Position numbers and translations under genes: made by a program. DNA of 64,000 bases from Ignavibacteriota bacterium (GTDB lineage: Bacteria > Bacteroidota > Ignavibacteria > Ignavibacteriales > Melioribacteraceae), in the NCBI GenBank assembly GCA_016713565.1, contig JADJOX010000008.1, positions 372,001-436,000 on the forward strand, read 5' to 3'. A model generated the notes under the pieces. It was not told where the DNA came from. It worked only from the letters and a program-made list of their open reading frames with translations, and did no database searches. Positions 36,546 through 44,363 of this stretch are shown here, in pieces (the first letter of the stretch is position 1; each line of letters starts with the position of its first letter).

Positions 36546-37256
36546 TCAGTTAATATAAAAGATTAACTTAAGTATGATATAAACGTTGCTTTCAAGATTA
36601 GCTCTCATCTCAATTTTACCTTCATCATCTGTATAAACCATCGCTAAGCCGGATTCCGCGTATTTTAAATTTACAATTGATAATGAATTAGCTCCATTCT
36701 TCCAACTTGAACTATCTGATAACCAATCTTTCGTTTCTCCGTTTGGTCTAAAAGCTATGTAATCTGAATTTGTCAATACTCGATCAACTCTTAAAATTAA
36801 AAGTGTTTTCTTTTTTCCTACAATATGACTAACATCAAATTCTGTCCATTCTTGCGGACATAAAGAATTAAATAATTGTTCATCAACAAAATCTTTTTTG
36901 GGCTGTGTTTTAATAATACTTTCAATTAAACTTTGCTGATAAGCCAGCATTGAATCGATAGTGGTTTGTTGCTCATTGATCAATGAATCGATCAGTGATC
37001 TTTGAGCCGAGCTTAAAGAATCTAATTGACTGTTGTAAAGATTTGATAGTGAATCGATCATTTTCTGACTTTTAACAATTATTCCGGCAATTTGCTCATT
37101 TTGATTTTGAATTATCAACATTAACGAATCTAATGTTTCTTGATATTTTATTTCTTGTTCCACTTGCCGTTTTTCTAGATCATCTACTCTATCTTCTAAT
37201 GGATTTTCACAACTTAAGAATAAAAATAGGACAAACGTGAAGAATATACTTTTCAT
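36546..37256 (-). CDS. Lipoprotein with 11-residue coiled-coil repeats
   Basis: 236 residues. The lipobox FLSC gives Cys16. A helical region (about 22-120) contains five consecutive 11-residue units at 66-76, 77-87, 88-98, 99-109 and 110-120, each starting x-I/L-D/E-S-L/M/I. Such hendecads form right-handed or straight coiled coils. The C-terminal 115 residues look like a compact beta domain (LLILRVDRVLTNSDYIAFRP, then GLAMVYTDDEGKIEMRA). The layout, anchored stalk plus head, suggests a surface spike or receptor-binding fibre, without a known family. RBS is weak (AAGG). Confidence 0.7.
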   Translation of the reverse strand: MKSIFFTFVLFLFLSCENPLEDRVDDLEKRQVEQEIKYQETLDSLMLIIQNQNEQIAGIIVKSQKMIDSLSNLYNSQLDSLSSAQRSLIDSLINEQQTTIDSMLAYQQSLIESIIKTQPKKDFVDEQLFNSLCPQEWTEFDVSHIVGKKKTLLILRVDRVLTNSDYIAFRPNGETKDWLSDSSSWKNGANSLSIVNLKYAESGLAMVYTDDEGKIEMRANLESNVYIILKLIFYIN

Positions 37257-37449
37257 TTTAACCTTCTTTTAATTGCTAATTTTTTATTTTTTTATGGAAT
37301 TAAATCAGCTTAATTGCATTGTATTATATTGCTCATATTTTACTAAGTACTCCAAATTATAATAACCTCTGCATATTTTAATAAACAGAACTTCAATTTT
37401 AGAGTAGCCGCAATTAAATCCATATTTAACATTTACCTATTTATTTTGT

Positions 37450-37578
37450 TTATAGACATAAATATTTTTCGGCAAGCTGTTGATGGTAATTGTCAAAATA
37501 TTTTTGAAGTTCTTTTGCTATAATTTCTGCTTTAATTAAGGTTGGTTCTATGTTAACATTAACAATTTTACATTCCAT
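37450..37578 (-). CDS. Small ORF or C-terminal gene fragment
   Basis: 42 codons beginning MECKIVNVNIEPTLIKAEII and ending KYLCL. There is no convincing ribosome binding site, and the frame is open for 14 more codons upstream. It could be the displaced C-terminus of the frameshifted TPR gene: one extra A near 37602 would fuse FNQAK to VTFDKCCDMECKIV. Function unknown. Confidence 0.3.
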   Translation of the reverse strand: MECKIVNVNIEPTLIKAEIIAKELQKYFDNYHQQLAEKYLCL

Positions 37579-37598
37579 ATCACAACATTTATCAAATG

Positions 37599-38158
37599 TT
37601 ACTTTGCTTGGTTAAAAAGCGCAATCAGCTCTTCATAAGTTGGCTTAACTGAACTTTCTCCATAAACTTCATCTATTAAAAATTGTACATCGCTTTTATC
37701 AAAACTTTCCCACGCTCCATTTTTTTTATACTTCTGCCATAATTTAGAAGTAAATATTAACTTGTAAATATTTTGATTTGCTGGATTAAGTTTAAGAGCT
37801 TCTTGAAAATTTAATATTGATTCTTCATATTTATTTTTGCAAAATACTGTAAGCCTTTAAGAGTATGAAGTTCCTCCGCAATTATATTATTTTGATCTAT
37901 TGCCTTACTTAGTACTTTATATGATTTTTCATCATCATGTATTTTGCTATAAGCGATTGCGAGATTTTTTAACGTTTCAACTGAGTTTGGATTTATTTTT
38001 AATTCAGAGTTAAAATATTCTATAGCGCGTAATAATTCGGTTTTATCCATAGTATTTGTTGATAAAATATCCTTACCCATATTTAAATAATCGACTTTTT
38101 GTTCAACGCAGCCAATTATAAAAAAAATAACTGATACAATAATTATTTTTATTCTCAT
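37599..38158 (-). pseudogene. TPR lipoprotein, frameshifted
   Basis: ATG 38158 starts a signal peptide with a GC lipobox (VIFFIIGC, Cys17). TPR-type helices follow (AIEYFNSELKINPNSVETLK). The frame breaks at the T5/A5 run 37834-37838; with one more base the text continues QYFAK-NKYEESILNFQEALKLNP, a textbook TPR. The restored frame ends at TAA 37599-37601, about 186 residues in all. A single deletion is the simplest cause. It is one of several single-base lesions in this region. Confidence 0.75.
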
Positions 38159-38666
38159 ATTATTTTTCTCCTATGTATTTTTGCTAAAAAAAAATTAACT
38201 TGCTGAATGTTGTCCGCAGCTTAATAGTTTTTTTGAACATTCATTTCCTAAGGAAATTTGATAAGATAAGTTTGGTATTATTTCATTTCAATATTTGAAT
38301 TAAATTTTAGTAATTCTGAAATGAATATATTGAAATCCCTTAGTTCGATAAAATTTATACTTTTATTATATTTAGTAACTTCCAATCTTTCAGATAATAA
38401 AGAATATGACATAAAAAAATATTTGTTTGTCATTATTTACAAAACTTCGCCATTTAAGTTACATTAATCTCAGTTTTATAGTATTAACTTAAAATATAAA
38501 TATAATATAAGAGAATATTATCTTATTGTAAATAAGTATAAATACGTACAATTTAGAATTAGATATTTTTATAAAACAAATTCCATGCAAAAGCAAATCG
38601 ACTTCTACAGCAAATATTTTCGAATTACAATAAATTTATATAGATGAGATAATATTATATAAGTGA
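38159..38666. other. Intergenic, no supported gene
   Basis: 508 bases of AT-rich DNA. A 48-codon plus-strand frame (38321-38467) has no ribosome binding site. No RNA gene or clear terminator seen. Confidence 0.5.
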
Positions 38667-39295
38667 ATGAAAAATATTTGGAATAATATCACATTAGATG
38701 ATTCTAAAAAACATACGTCCATACCCGAAATTGGACAAGCTCAATTAATATCAGATCATGTATAAAAACCATTTATACTTACTTATCGTATACCGCGGCA
38801 ATACAAGGCTATTTAAGGCGGAAACAGATTTGATAGATTAGTGAATAGCCCAAATTAAAAAATAATTTGTAATGATATAAATCCAGCGTTCATGAAAACT
38901 TCCGAAGAAAGAAATAAAAATAAAGCCAATGGAATTGAATTCAATTGTGCTGATATTACATATTAAAGTTATAAAATAAGCAAAGTTAATTTAATAATTG
39001 CAGCTTTAGTTTTTGAGTATGTCGAATACAAAAAGGCAATAAATAATATTGCAAAATATCTTAATAAAAAGGAAAATTTGCTTTACTAATTCAATTCCCA
39101 AATTCTTTAATTCCGAAAAATCACTGAGTCCTTATCATTCCTTAAAAAAAAATAGATGATCATTTTACTTACGTCGACATTAAAAAAATTGCAAATTATT
39201 ACACAATGAAAAAAGTGTAACTAATAGATAAAAATGAAATTGAATTAAGATGGGGTAATAAATTTGTTAAGCTGCTATTTAAAAAACAATTTTAA
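38667..39295 (+). pseudogene. Decayed SAM-dependent methyltransferase
   Basis: Several stops and shifts interrupt the frame, yet pieces are readable in order: MKNIWNNITLDDSKKHTSIP, then CNDINPAFMKTSEERNKNKA, GIEFNCADIT, LIIAALVFEYVEYKKAINNI-AKYLNKK, then ITESLSFLKK-like and IDDHFTYVDIKKIANYYTMK pieces and a final NEIELRWGNKFVKLLFKKQF. The order, acidic loop, AALVFEYV strand and KYL helix, is that of class I methyltransferases. At least four in-frame stops make it a clear relic. Confidence 0.65.
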
Positions 39296-39396
39296 AATAA
39301 TTCCTCAAATTCTTATATATGATATATTTTCAACAAAAATTCTAATCTAAATTATAGTATTACATATAATACTATGATGATTATTTGTTAATTAAG

Positions 39397-39408
39397 TTAA
39401 ACGTTTAA
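39397..39408. promoter_or_regulatory. LacI-type operator, upstream copy
   Basis: The perfect 12-base palindrome TTAAACGTTTAA, with the central CG step typical of LacI/PurR-family operators. An identical copy lies 173 bases downstream. Confidence 0.75.
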
Positions 39409-39569
39409 TCTAAATAAATTGTTTACTATTAAAATAATACATTTTAATAAATAGTCTCTCACATCCAATTGGCATAAGCTGTTGAAAATATCTATTTGTA
39501 TAGTTTTGTAATTAATCCAAAAATATTAAAAAATATCTTGACCGAAAGAGAAAAATAATGTAAGTTTAG

Positions 39570-39581
39570 TTAAACGTTTAA
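39570..39581. promoter_or_regulatory. LacI-type operator next to regulator start
   Basis: A second perfect TTAAACGTTTAA, 11 bases before the regulator start codon. Two copies 173 bases apart suggest looping or autorepression by the LacI-family protein encoded directly behind. Confidence 0.78.
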
Positions 39582-39592
39582 CCGAGTGTGAA

Positions 39593-40611
39593 ATGAGTGC
39601 GACAATAAAAAATGTAGCAGAAAAAGCTGGTGTTTCAACAGCCACAGTTTCCTTTGGTTATTCACGGCAATTCAAGAATTTCTAACCAGACAAAAAAGAA
39701 AGTTCAAAATGCGATTAAAGATTTGGATTTTCATCCATCACGCTCAGCAAGAGGATTAGTATCAAAAATTACGGGAAACATAGGATTCATTTTAACTGAT
39801 GATCATTTTTTAAGAACCGAACCATTTTATACAAGAATATTTTTGGGTACTGAGTTTGAAGCACGCGATGGTGAATATTATGTTTTACTAACAACAATTA
39901 AATCAGATTTTGATGAAAATTCTCCTTTACCTCGGTACATTCTTGAAAAAAATGTAGATGGTATTATTATTGCAGGAAAAGTTCCCCAGAATCTTATTGA
40001 TAGAATTTGCACATTAAAACTTCCAATTGTATTTGTTGATTTTGAGATAAGTAATAATAATTGCCCTTCCATTTTAATTGATAATTTTCAAGGCGGAGTA
40101 TTGGCGGCTCAGCACTTAATTCAGTTGGGACATAAAATATCGGTTTTATTGGCGGTGATATTATGCACCCAAGTATTAGGGGAAGGTTGAATGGTTACAA
40201 ACATGCACTTGAAAAAGCTAATTTAAAAATTAAAAACAATTTAATTGTTATTGATGCTGCTTATCCCGATAGACAATACGGATACAGGTCGGTACAAAAG
40301 TTACTGAAGCAAAATGAAAATGTGACTGCAATCTTTGCTTGTAATGACGCAATGGCTATTGGAGCTATGCATTTTTTGAAAGAAAATAATTATAAAATTC
40401 TGAAGATATTTCAATAATAGGATTTGATGATGTTGAAGCGGATCTATTACTTGATCCTCCGTTAACAACAATTAGGGTACCAAAAGTTGAATTAGGCGCT
40501 GAAGCGCTTAGAGTAATTATTGAACTTATAAAGAACAAATCCAATGCAAAAAAAATTCTTGTTCCTGTTGAATTAATAATTAGAAAGTCAACGAAACAAT
40601 TAGAAAAATAA
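39593..40611 (+). pseudogene. LacI-family transcription regulator, three frameshifts
   Basis: Joined pieces give a complete LacI-family protein of about 338 residues: helix-turn-helix (SATIKNVAEKAGVSTATVS, then VIHGNSRISNQTKKKVQNAI), hinge region (FHPSRSARGLVSK) and sugar-binding domain (IGFIGGDIMHPSIRGRLNGY, ISIIGFDDVEADLLLDPPLT). Breaks: an extra T at 39653-39655, a missing A at 40134-40137, a missing C at 40400. Stop at 40609-40611, 3 bases before the dehydrogenase ATG. If real, the regulator is dead and the locus behind may be unrepressed; if they are base-calling errors, it is an ordinary local repressor. Confidence 0.85.
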
Positions 40612-40614
40612 TAA

Positions 40615-41640
40615 ATGAAAGCTGCAGTTTTAAAGAATATTCAAAATATAGATATTGAAGATTATTCAATTCGTAAATTGAACTCCAATGAAGTTTTAAT
40701 TCACGTAACAAATTGCGGAATTTGCGGCACGGATAAACATATTTTTGAAGGTACGGCACCTTCGGCAAAATCTGTAATATTAGGACATGAATATTCTGGC
40801 ATTATTGTAGACAACAATAATAATCTTCAATTCAAACATGGGGATAAAGTTGTAGTTGATCCTAATATAATATGCGGTACATGTACATTTTGTAAAAAGG
40901 GTAAAATTAATTTATGTACCCATCTTAAAGCTTTAGGTGTTACTTTAAATGGCGGTTTTGCAGAATATTCTATTGTTCCCACTTCTCAATTATATACTTT
41001 ACCAAATGAATTTGACTTAAGCACCGCTGCTTTTGCGGAACCACTTTCATGTTGTCTTCATGGAATTAATCAACTAAACAATATATTAGGTGAAAATGCA
41101 GTCGTAATAGGCGGAGGATCAATTGGATTGCTGTTTATTCAATTAGCTAAGCTGGCAGGTGCTTCAAATGTATTTTTAATTGAGCCGGTAGAATTTAAAA
41201 GAAATTTGGGTCTTCAGTTAGGAGCAGATTATGTATTCAATCCGAAAGCTGAACATTTCTTAGAAAATTTTTATGATGCGACAAAAAAAGATGTTGGTGT
41301 TATTATTGAATGTGTAGGGAGTAAGGAAACGGTAGAACTTTCAATCAATTTGGCTGGTAAAGGAACAAAAATAGTCATATTCGGATTAGCCCCCAAAAAT
41401 CATGATGTACAATTAAATCTTCAGAAATTATTTCAAAATGAAATTAAAATTTTTAATTCTCTTTTAAACCCTAATACGTTTCAACAAGCGGTTCATTTAT
41501 TGGTAAATAATAAAATAAAGGTTGACAAATTAGTAAATGAGTTTATTTCTTTAAATCAACTTCAAAATGTTTTAGGAAATTTTTCAAATTCTCGGATAAT
41601 TAAGTATCAATATAAAAATAATATCAAGGAGGCAGTATGA
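40615..41640 (+). CDS. Zinc-dependent sugar/alcohol dehydrogenase (MDR family)
   Basis: 341 residues. Catalytic zinc ligands: Cys37 in CGICGTD and His58-Glu59 in GHEYSG. Structural zinc: Cys87, 90, 93 and 101. The NAD fold shows VVIGGGSIGLLFIQLAKLAG. The family oxidises polyols, sugars or threonine-like substrates; within this locus a sugar or polyol is likely. It follows the regulator stop by 3 bases and its last 4 bases overlap the next start (ATGA). Confidence 0.85.
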   Translation: MKAAVLKNIQNIDIEDYSIRKLNSNEVLIHVTNCGICGTDKHIFEGTAPSAKSVILGHEYSGIIVDNNNNLQFKHGDKVVVDPNIICGTCTFCKKGKINLCTHLKALGVTLNGGFAEYSIVPTSQLYTLPNEFDLSTAAFAEPLSCCLHGINQLNNILGENAVVIGGGSIGLLFIQLAKLAGASNVFLIEPVEFKRNLGLQLGADYVFNPKAEHFLENFYDATKKDVGVIIECVGSKETVELSINLAGKGTKIVIFGLAPKNHDVQLNLQKLFQNEIKIFNSLLNPNTFQQAVHLLVNNKIKVDKLVNEFISLNQLQNVLGNFSNSRIIKYQYKNNIKEAV

Positions 41641-43979
41641 GTAGATTTACGCGCTTAAAAAAGTGGTGTATAATTAATTTATCTATACTTTTTTTGATAA
41701 ATGGCATTCCAATTAATGCGCAAAGCGGCATTAACAATATAGGCAGTTTTGAACAGGAATTACCGTCATATTGGACCAAAGGCAAAGAACCGGGCGGATC
41801 AACATTAACCTGGTCAAATGACGAGTATATATCAATGGGCAGAAGCTTGAAGATACAAAAGAACAGTACGGGTGAAGCAGCAATGTGGGAAAGTGAAAAT
41901 ATGGCTGATCTATGGTCGGAACATCATTTTAAGGATGTAGATATAAAGATGGGAGTATCGTATAAGACAAGCGGAGTAAATACAAACCCAGGCAATGAAG
42001 ATTCGAAATGGTATGTAAGTTATAGTTTTTACAGAGAAGACGGAGGACTGATAGGCGAGAAGAAGTTTGAACTAGATCAAAGTGTATCAAGTACAAGCGG
42101 ATGGGTAGAGGATACGACTGAAGTAGGCGAGATAATCTTGCCTGAAGATAGTTACAAGACAATAATAAGGTTTGTAGGCGGAAAAGATGCTGTAGGCACG
42201 GTATGGACAGATAATTATGTATTTGTAGGCAGAGGAGGCTGGGCAGGACAAAACTGGAACACGGAATTGGGCGTACCGACGGGATGGTTTTACTGGTTAC
42301 CACCGGTTGGAGGCAATGACGGAAAGTTAAGCGACGGATATGAAAGAACAGTAGTAACAGAAGAAGAGTCGTATTATGGAAAGAAATCATTAAAGTTTGA
42401 CATGCTGCCGGGAACGCATGACGGATTTGTAGGAACAAGAAAATACGCTATAGACGGAAGCGCTTTGGGTAAAGCTGTTAGTAATGGAGGAAGTAAAGAC
42501 ATAAGTGAATTAAGCGGCGTAGTTCCGGGCGATGTACTTAGAGTAAGCGTTTGGATAAAGGGAAAAGACTTGAAACCGGATTCAGCCTCAGCGGTAGGCG
42601 ATCAATGGAGTGTAGCATTAACCCCAATATTCCATAATACAGTAGGCAATAATTCAGGGTGGGGAGAATTCTGGTCAAGTGACATAGCGTTAGCCTTCCC
42701 GAAAGTAACTGAATTTGACTGGACACAATTTTATATAGACGTAACAGTTCCCGAAGGATCGAAAGCGTTTTCATTGAGATTACATCCATTGGGAAGATTC
42801 CAAGGAACGGTATACTTTGACGGATTGACCGTAGAAAAATTAGATCTGCCGAAAATAAGTGAGATAGGCAGCTTTGAACAGGAATTACCGTCATATTGGA
42901 CCAAAGGCAAAGAACCGGGCGGATCAACATTAACCTGGTCAAATGACGAGTATATATCAATGGGCAGAAGCTTGAAGATACAAAAGAACAGTACGGGTGA
43001 AGCAGCAATGTGGGAAAGTGAAAATATGGCTGATCTATGGTCGGAACATCATTTTAAGGATGTAGATATAAAGATGGGAGTATCGTATAAGACAAGCGGA
43101 GTAAATACAAACCCAGGCAATGAAGATTCGAAATGGTATGTAAGTTATAGTTTTTACAGAGAAGACGGAGGACTGATAGGCGAGAAGAAGTTTGAACTAG
43201 ATCAAAGTGTATCAAGTACAAGCGGATGGGTAGAGGATACGACTGAAGTAGGCGAGATAATCTTGCCTGAAGATAGTTACAAGACAATAATAAGGTTTGT
43301 AGGCGGAAAAGATGCTGTAGGCACGGTATGGACAGATAATTATGTATTTGTAGGCAGAGGAGGCTGGGCAGGACAAAACTGGAACACGGAATTGGGCGTA
43401 CCGACGGGATGGTTTTACTGGTTACCACCGGTTGGAGGCAATGACGGAAAGTTAAGCGACGGATATGAAAGAACAGTAGTAACAGAAGAAGAGTCGTATT
43501 ATGGAAAGAAATCATTAAAGTTTGACATGCTGCCGGGAACGCATGACGGATTTGTAGGAACAAGAAAATACGCTATAGACGGAAGCGCTTTGGGTAAAGC
43601 TGTTAGTAATGGAGGAAGTAAAGACATAAGTGAATTAAGCGGCGTAGTTCCGGGCGATGTACTTAGAGTAAGCGTTTGGATAAAGGGAAAAGACTTGAAA
43701 CCGGATTCAGCCTCAGCGGTAGGCGATCAATGGAGTGTAGCATTAACCCCAATATTCCATAATACAGTAGGCAATAATTCAGGGTGGGGAGAATTCTGGT
43801 CAAGTGACATAGCGTTAGCCTTCCCGAAAGTAACTGAATTTGACTGGACACAATTTTATATAGACGTAACAGTTCCCGAAGGATCGAAAGCGTTTTCATT
43901 GAGATTACATCCATTGGGAAGATTCCAAGGAACGGTATACTTTGACGGATTGACTGTGGAAAAAAAATATCTGAAGTAA
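41637..43979 (+). CDS. Secreted protein of two near-identical 375-residue units
   Basis: 780 residues: signal peptide (about 1-30, ending INAQ), then two almost identical units. Each unit looks like two beta-sandwich modules: SFEQELPSYWTKG...TDNYVFVG and ELGVPTGWFYWLP...VYFDGLTVEK. This resembles carbohydrate-binding jelly rolls with exposed Trp residues; no catalytic motif is seen. A GGAGG ribosome site (41627-41632) precedes the ATG, which overlaps the dehydrogenase stop. Codon use is unlike the neighbours: isoleucine is nearly always ATA, with many AAG, AAC and GGC. The stop at 43977 separates it from a T9SS tail that continues in the same frame. Confidence 0.8.
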   Translation: MSRFTRLKKWCIINLSILFLINGIPINAQSGINNIGSFEQELPSYWTKGKEPGGSTLTWSNDEYISMGRSLKIQKNSTGEAAMWESENMADLWSEHHFKDVDIKMGVSYKTSGVNTNPGNEDSKWYVSYSFYREDGGLIGEKKFELDQSVSSTSGWVEDTTEVGEIILPEDSYKTIIRFVGGKDAVGTVWTDNYVFVGRGGWAGQNWNTELGVPTGWFYWLPPVGGNDGKLSDGYERTVVTEEESYYGKKSLKFDMLPGTHDGFVGTRKYAIDGSALGKAVSNGGSKDISELSGVVPGDVLRVSVWIKGKDLKPDSASAVGDQWSVALTPIFHNTVGNNSGWGEFWSSDIALAFPKVTEFDWTQFYIDVTVPEGSKAFSLRLHPLGRFQGTVYFDGLTVEKLDLPKISEIGSFEQELPSYWTKGKEPGGSTLTWSNDEYISMGRSLKIQKNSTGEAAMWESENMADLWSEHHFKDVDIKMGVSYKTSGVNTNPGNEDSKWYVSYSFYREDGGLIGEKKFELDQSVSSTSGWVEDTTEVGEIILPEDSYKTIIRFVGGKDAVGTVWTDNYVFVGRGGWAGQNWNTELGVPTGWFYWLPPVGGNDGKLSDGYERTVVTEEESYYGKKSLKFDMLPGTHDGFVGTRKYAIDGSALGKAVSNGGSKDISELSGVVPGDVLRVSVWIKGKDLKPDSASAVGDQWSVALTPIFHNTVGNNSGWGEFWSSDIALAFPKVTEFDWTQFYIDVTVPEGSKAFSLRLHPLGRFQGTVYFDGLTVEKKYLK
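41739..42863 (+). repeat. 1125-bp tandem duplication, unit 1
   Basis: First of two direct copies offset by exactly 1125 bp. Differences are seen only at the edges (T at 41747 versus C at 42872, and around the GTAGAAAAA/GTGGAAAAA end). Such identity implies a recent duplication or ongoing gene conversion. Confidence 0.92.
42864..43969 (+). repeat. 1125-bp tandem duplication, unit 2
   Basis: Second copy, ending where the sequence diverges at the A8 run near 43960. The length is a multiple of three, so the reading frame is kept through the junction. Confidence 0.92.
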
Positions 43980-44285
43980 CTGGCGTTAAAAAATGAATTT
44001 ATTCCAACAACTTATACTTTATTCCAAAATTATCCGAATCCTTTTAATCCTTCAACAGTAATTAGCTATGCTTTACCAAAAGCTTCATTCGTTACAATTA
44101 AGATTTATGATATGCTTGGTAAAGAAATAAAAATGTTAGTTAATGATATACAGAGTTCAGGTGTAAACTACATTCAATGGAATGGTGATAATAATTCGGG
44201 AAGTAAAGTTGCAAGCGGTACTTATATCTTTACAATTAAAGCCGGTGATTTTATTCAATCCAAAAAGATGATGCTGCTGAAGTAA
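43980..44285 (+). pseudogene. Detached T9SS sorting domain
   Basis: After the TAA at 43977 the same frame continues through a complete T9SS tail: NEFIPTTYTLFQNYPNPFNP, then TVISYALPKASFVTIKIYDM, LGKEIKMLV, and GTYIFTIKAGDFIQSKKMML ending LLK. Two compensating A-run indels are an alternative explanation: one more A at 43960-43967 and one fewer at about 43992-43997 would give KISEVTGVKNEFIPTTY without a stop. In both readings the domain belonged to the preceding protein. Confidence 0.75.
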
Positions 44286-44292
44286 AAAATAT

Positions 44293-44325
44293 AAAGAAGG
44301 ACACTTTTTGGTGTCCTTCTTTCAA
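44293..44325 (+). terminator. Strong Rho-independent terminator
   Basis: A perfect 12-bp stem AAAGAAGGACAC/GTGTCCTTCTTT (44293-44304 with 44311-44322), 6-base loop and T-rich end. It separates the duplicated-unit gene from the TonB receptor, so the latter needs its own promoter. Confidence 0.88.
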
Positions 44326-44363
44326 ATTTAAAAATTAAAATCCAACAAATGTAGGTGAATTTA

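Noticed and set aside
38321..38467. 48-codon plus-strand frame with hydrophobic start
   Set aside because: No ribosome binding site, no conserved pattern, and it lies in a decaying AT-rich zone.
39408..39569. Bacteroidota-type promoter (TAnnTTTG) between the operators
   Set aside because: A TAGTTTTG is present near 39504, but the upstream TTG spacing is poor and the promoter consensus of this group is not certain.
39593..40611. Programmed frameshifting in the LacI gene
   Set aside because: Three different shifts at short, non-canonical sites are better explained by mutation or sequencing error.
41929..43563. Two identical 169-codon minus-strand frames in the duplicated units
   Set aside because: They are shadows of the plus-strand gene, appear twice only because of the duplication, and lack ribosome binding sites.
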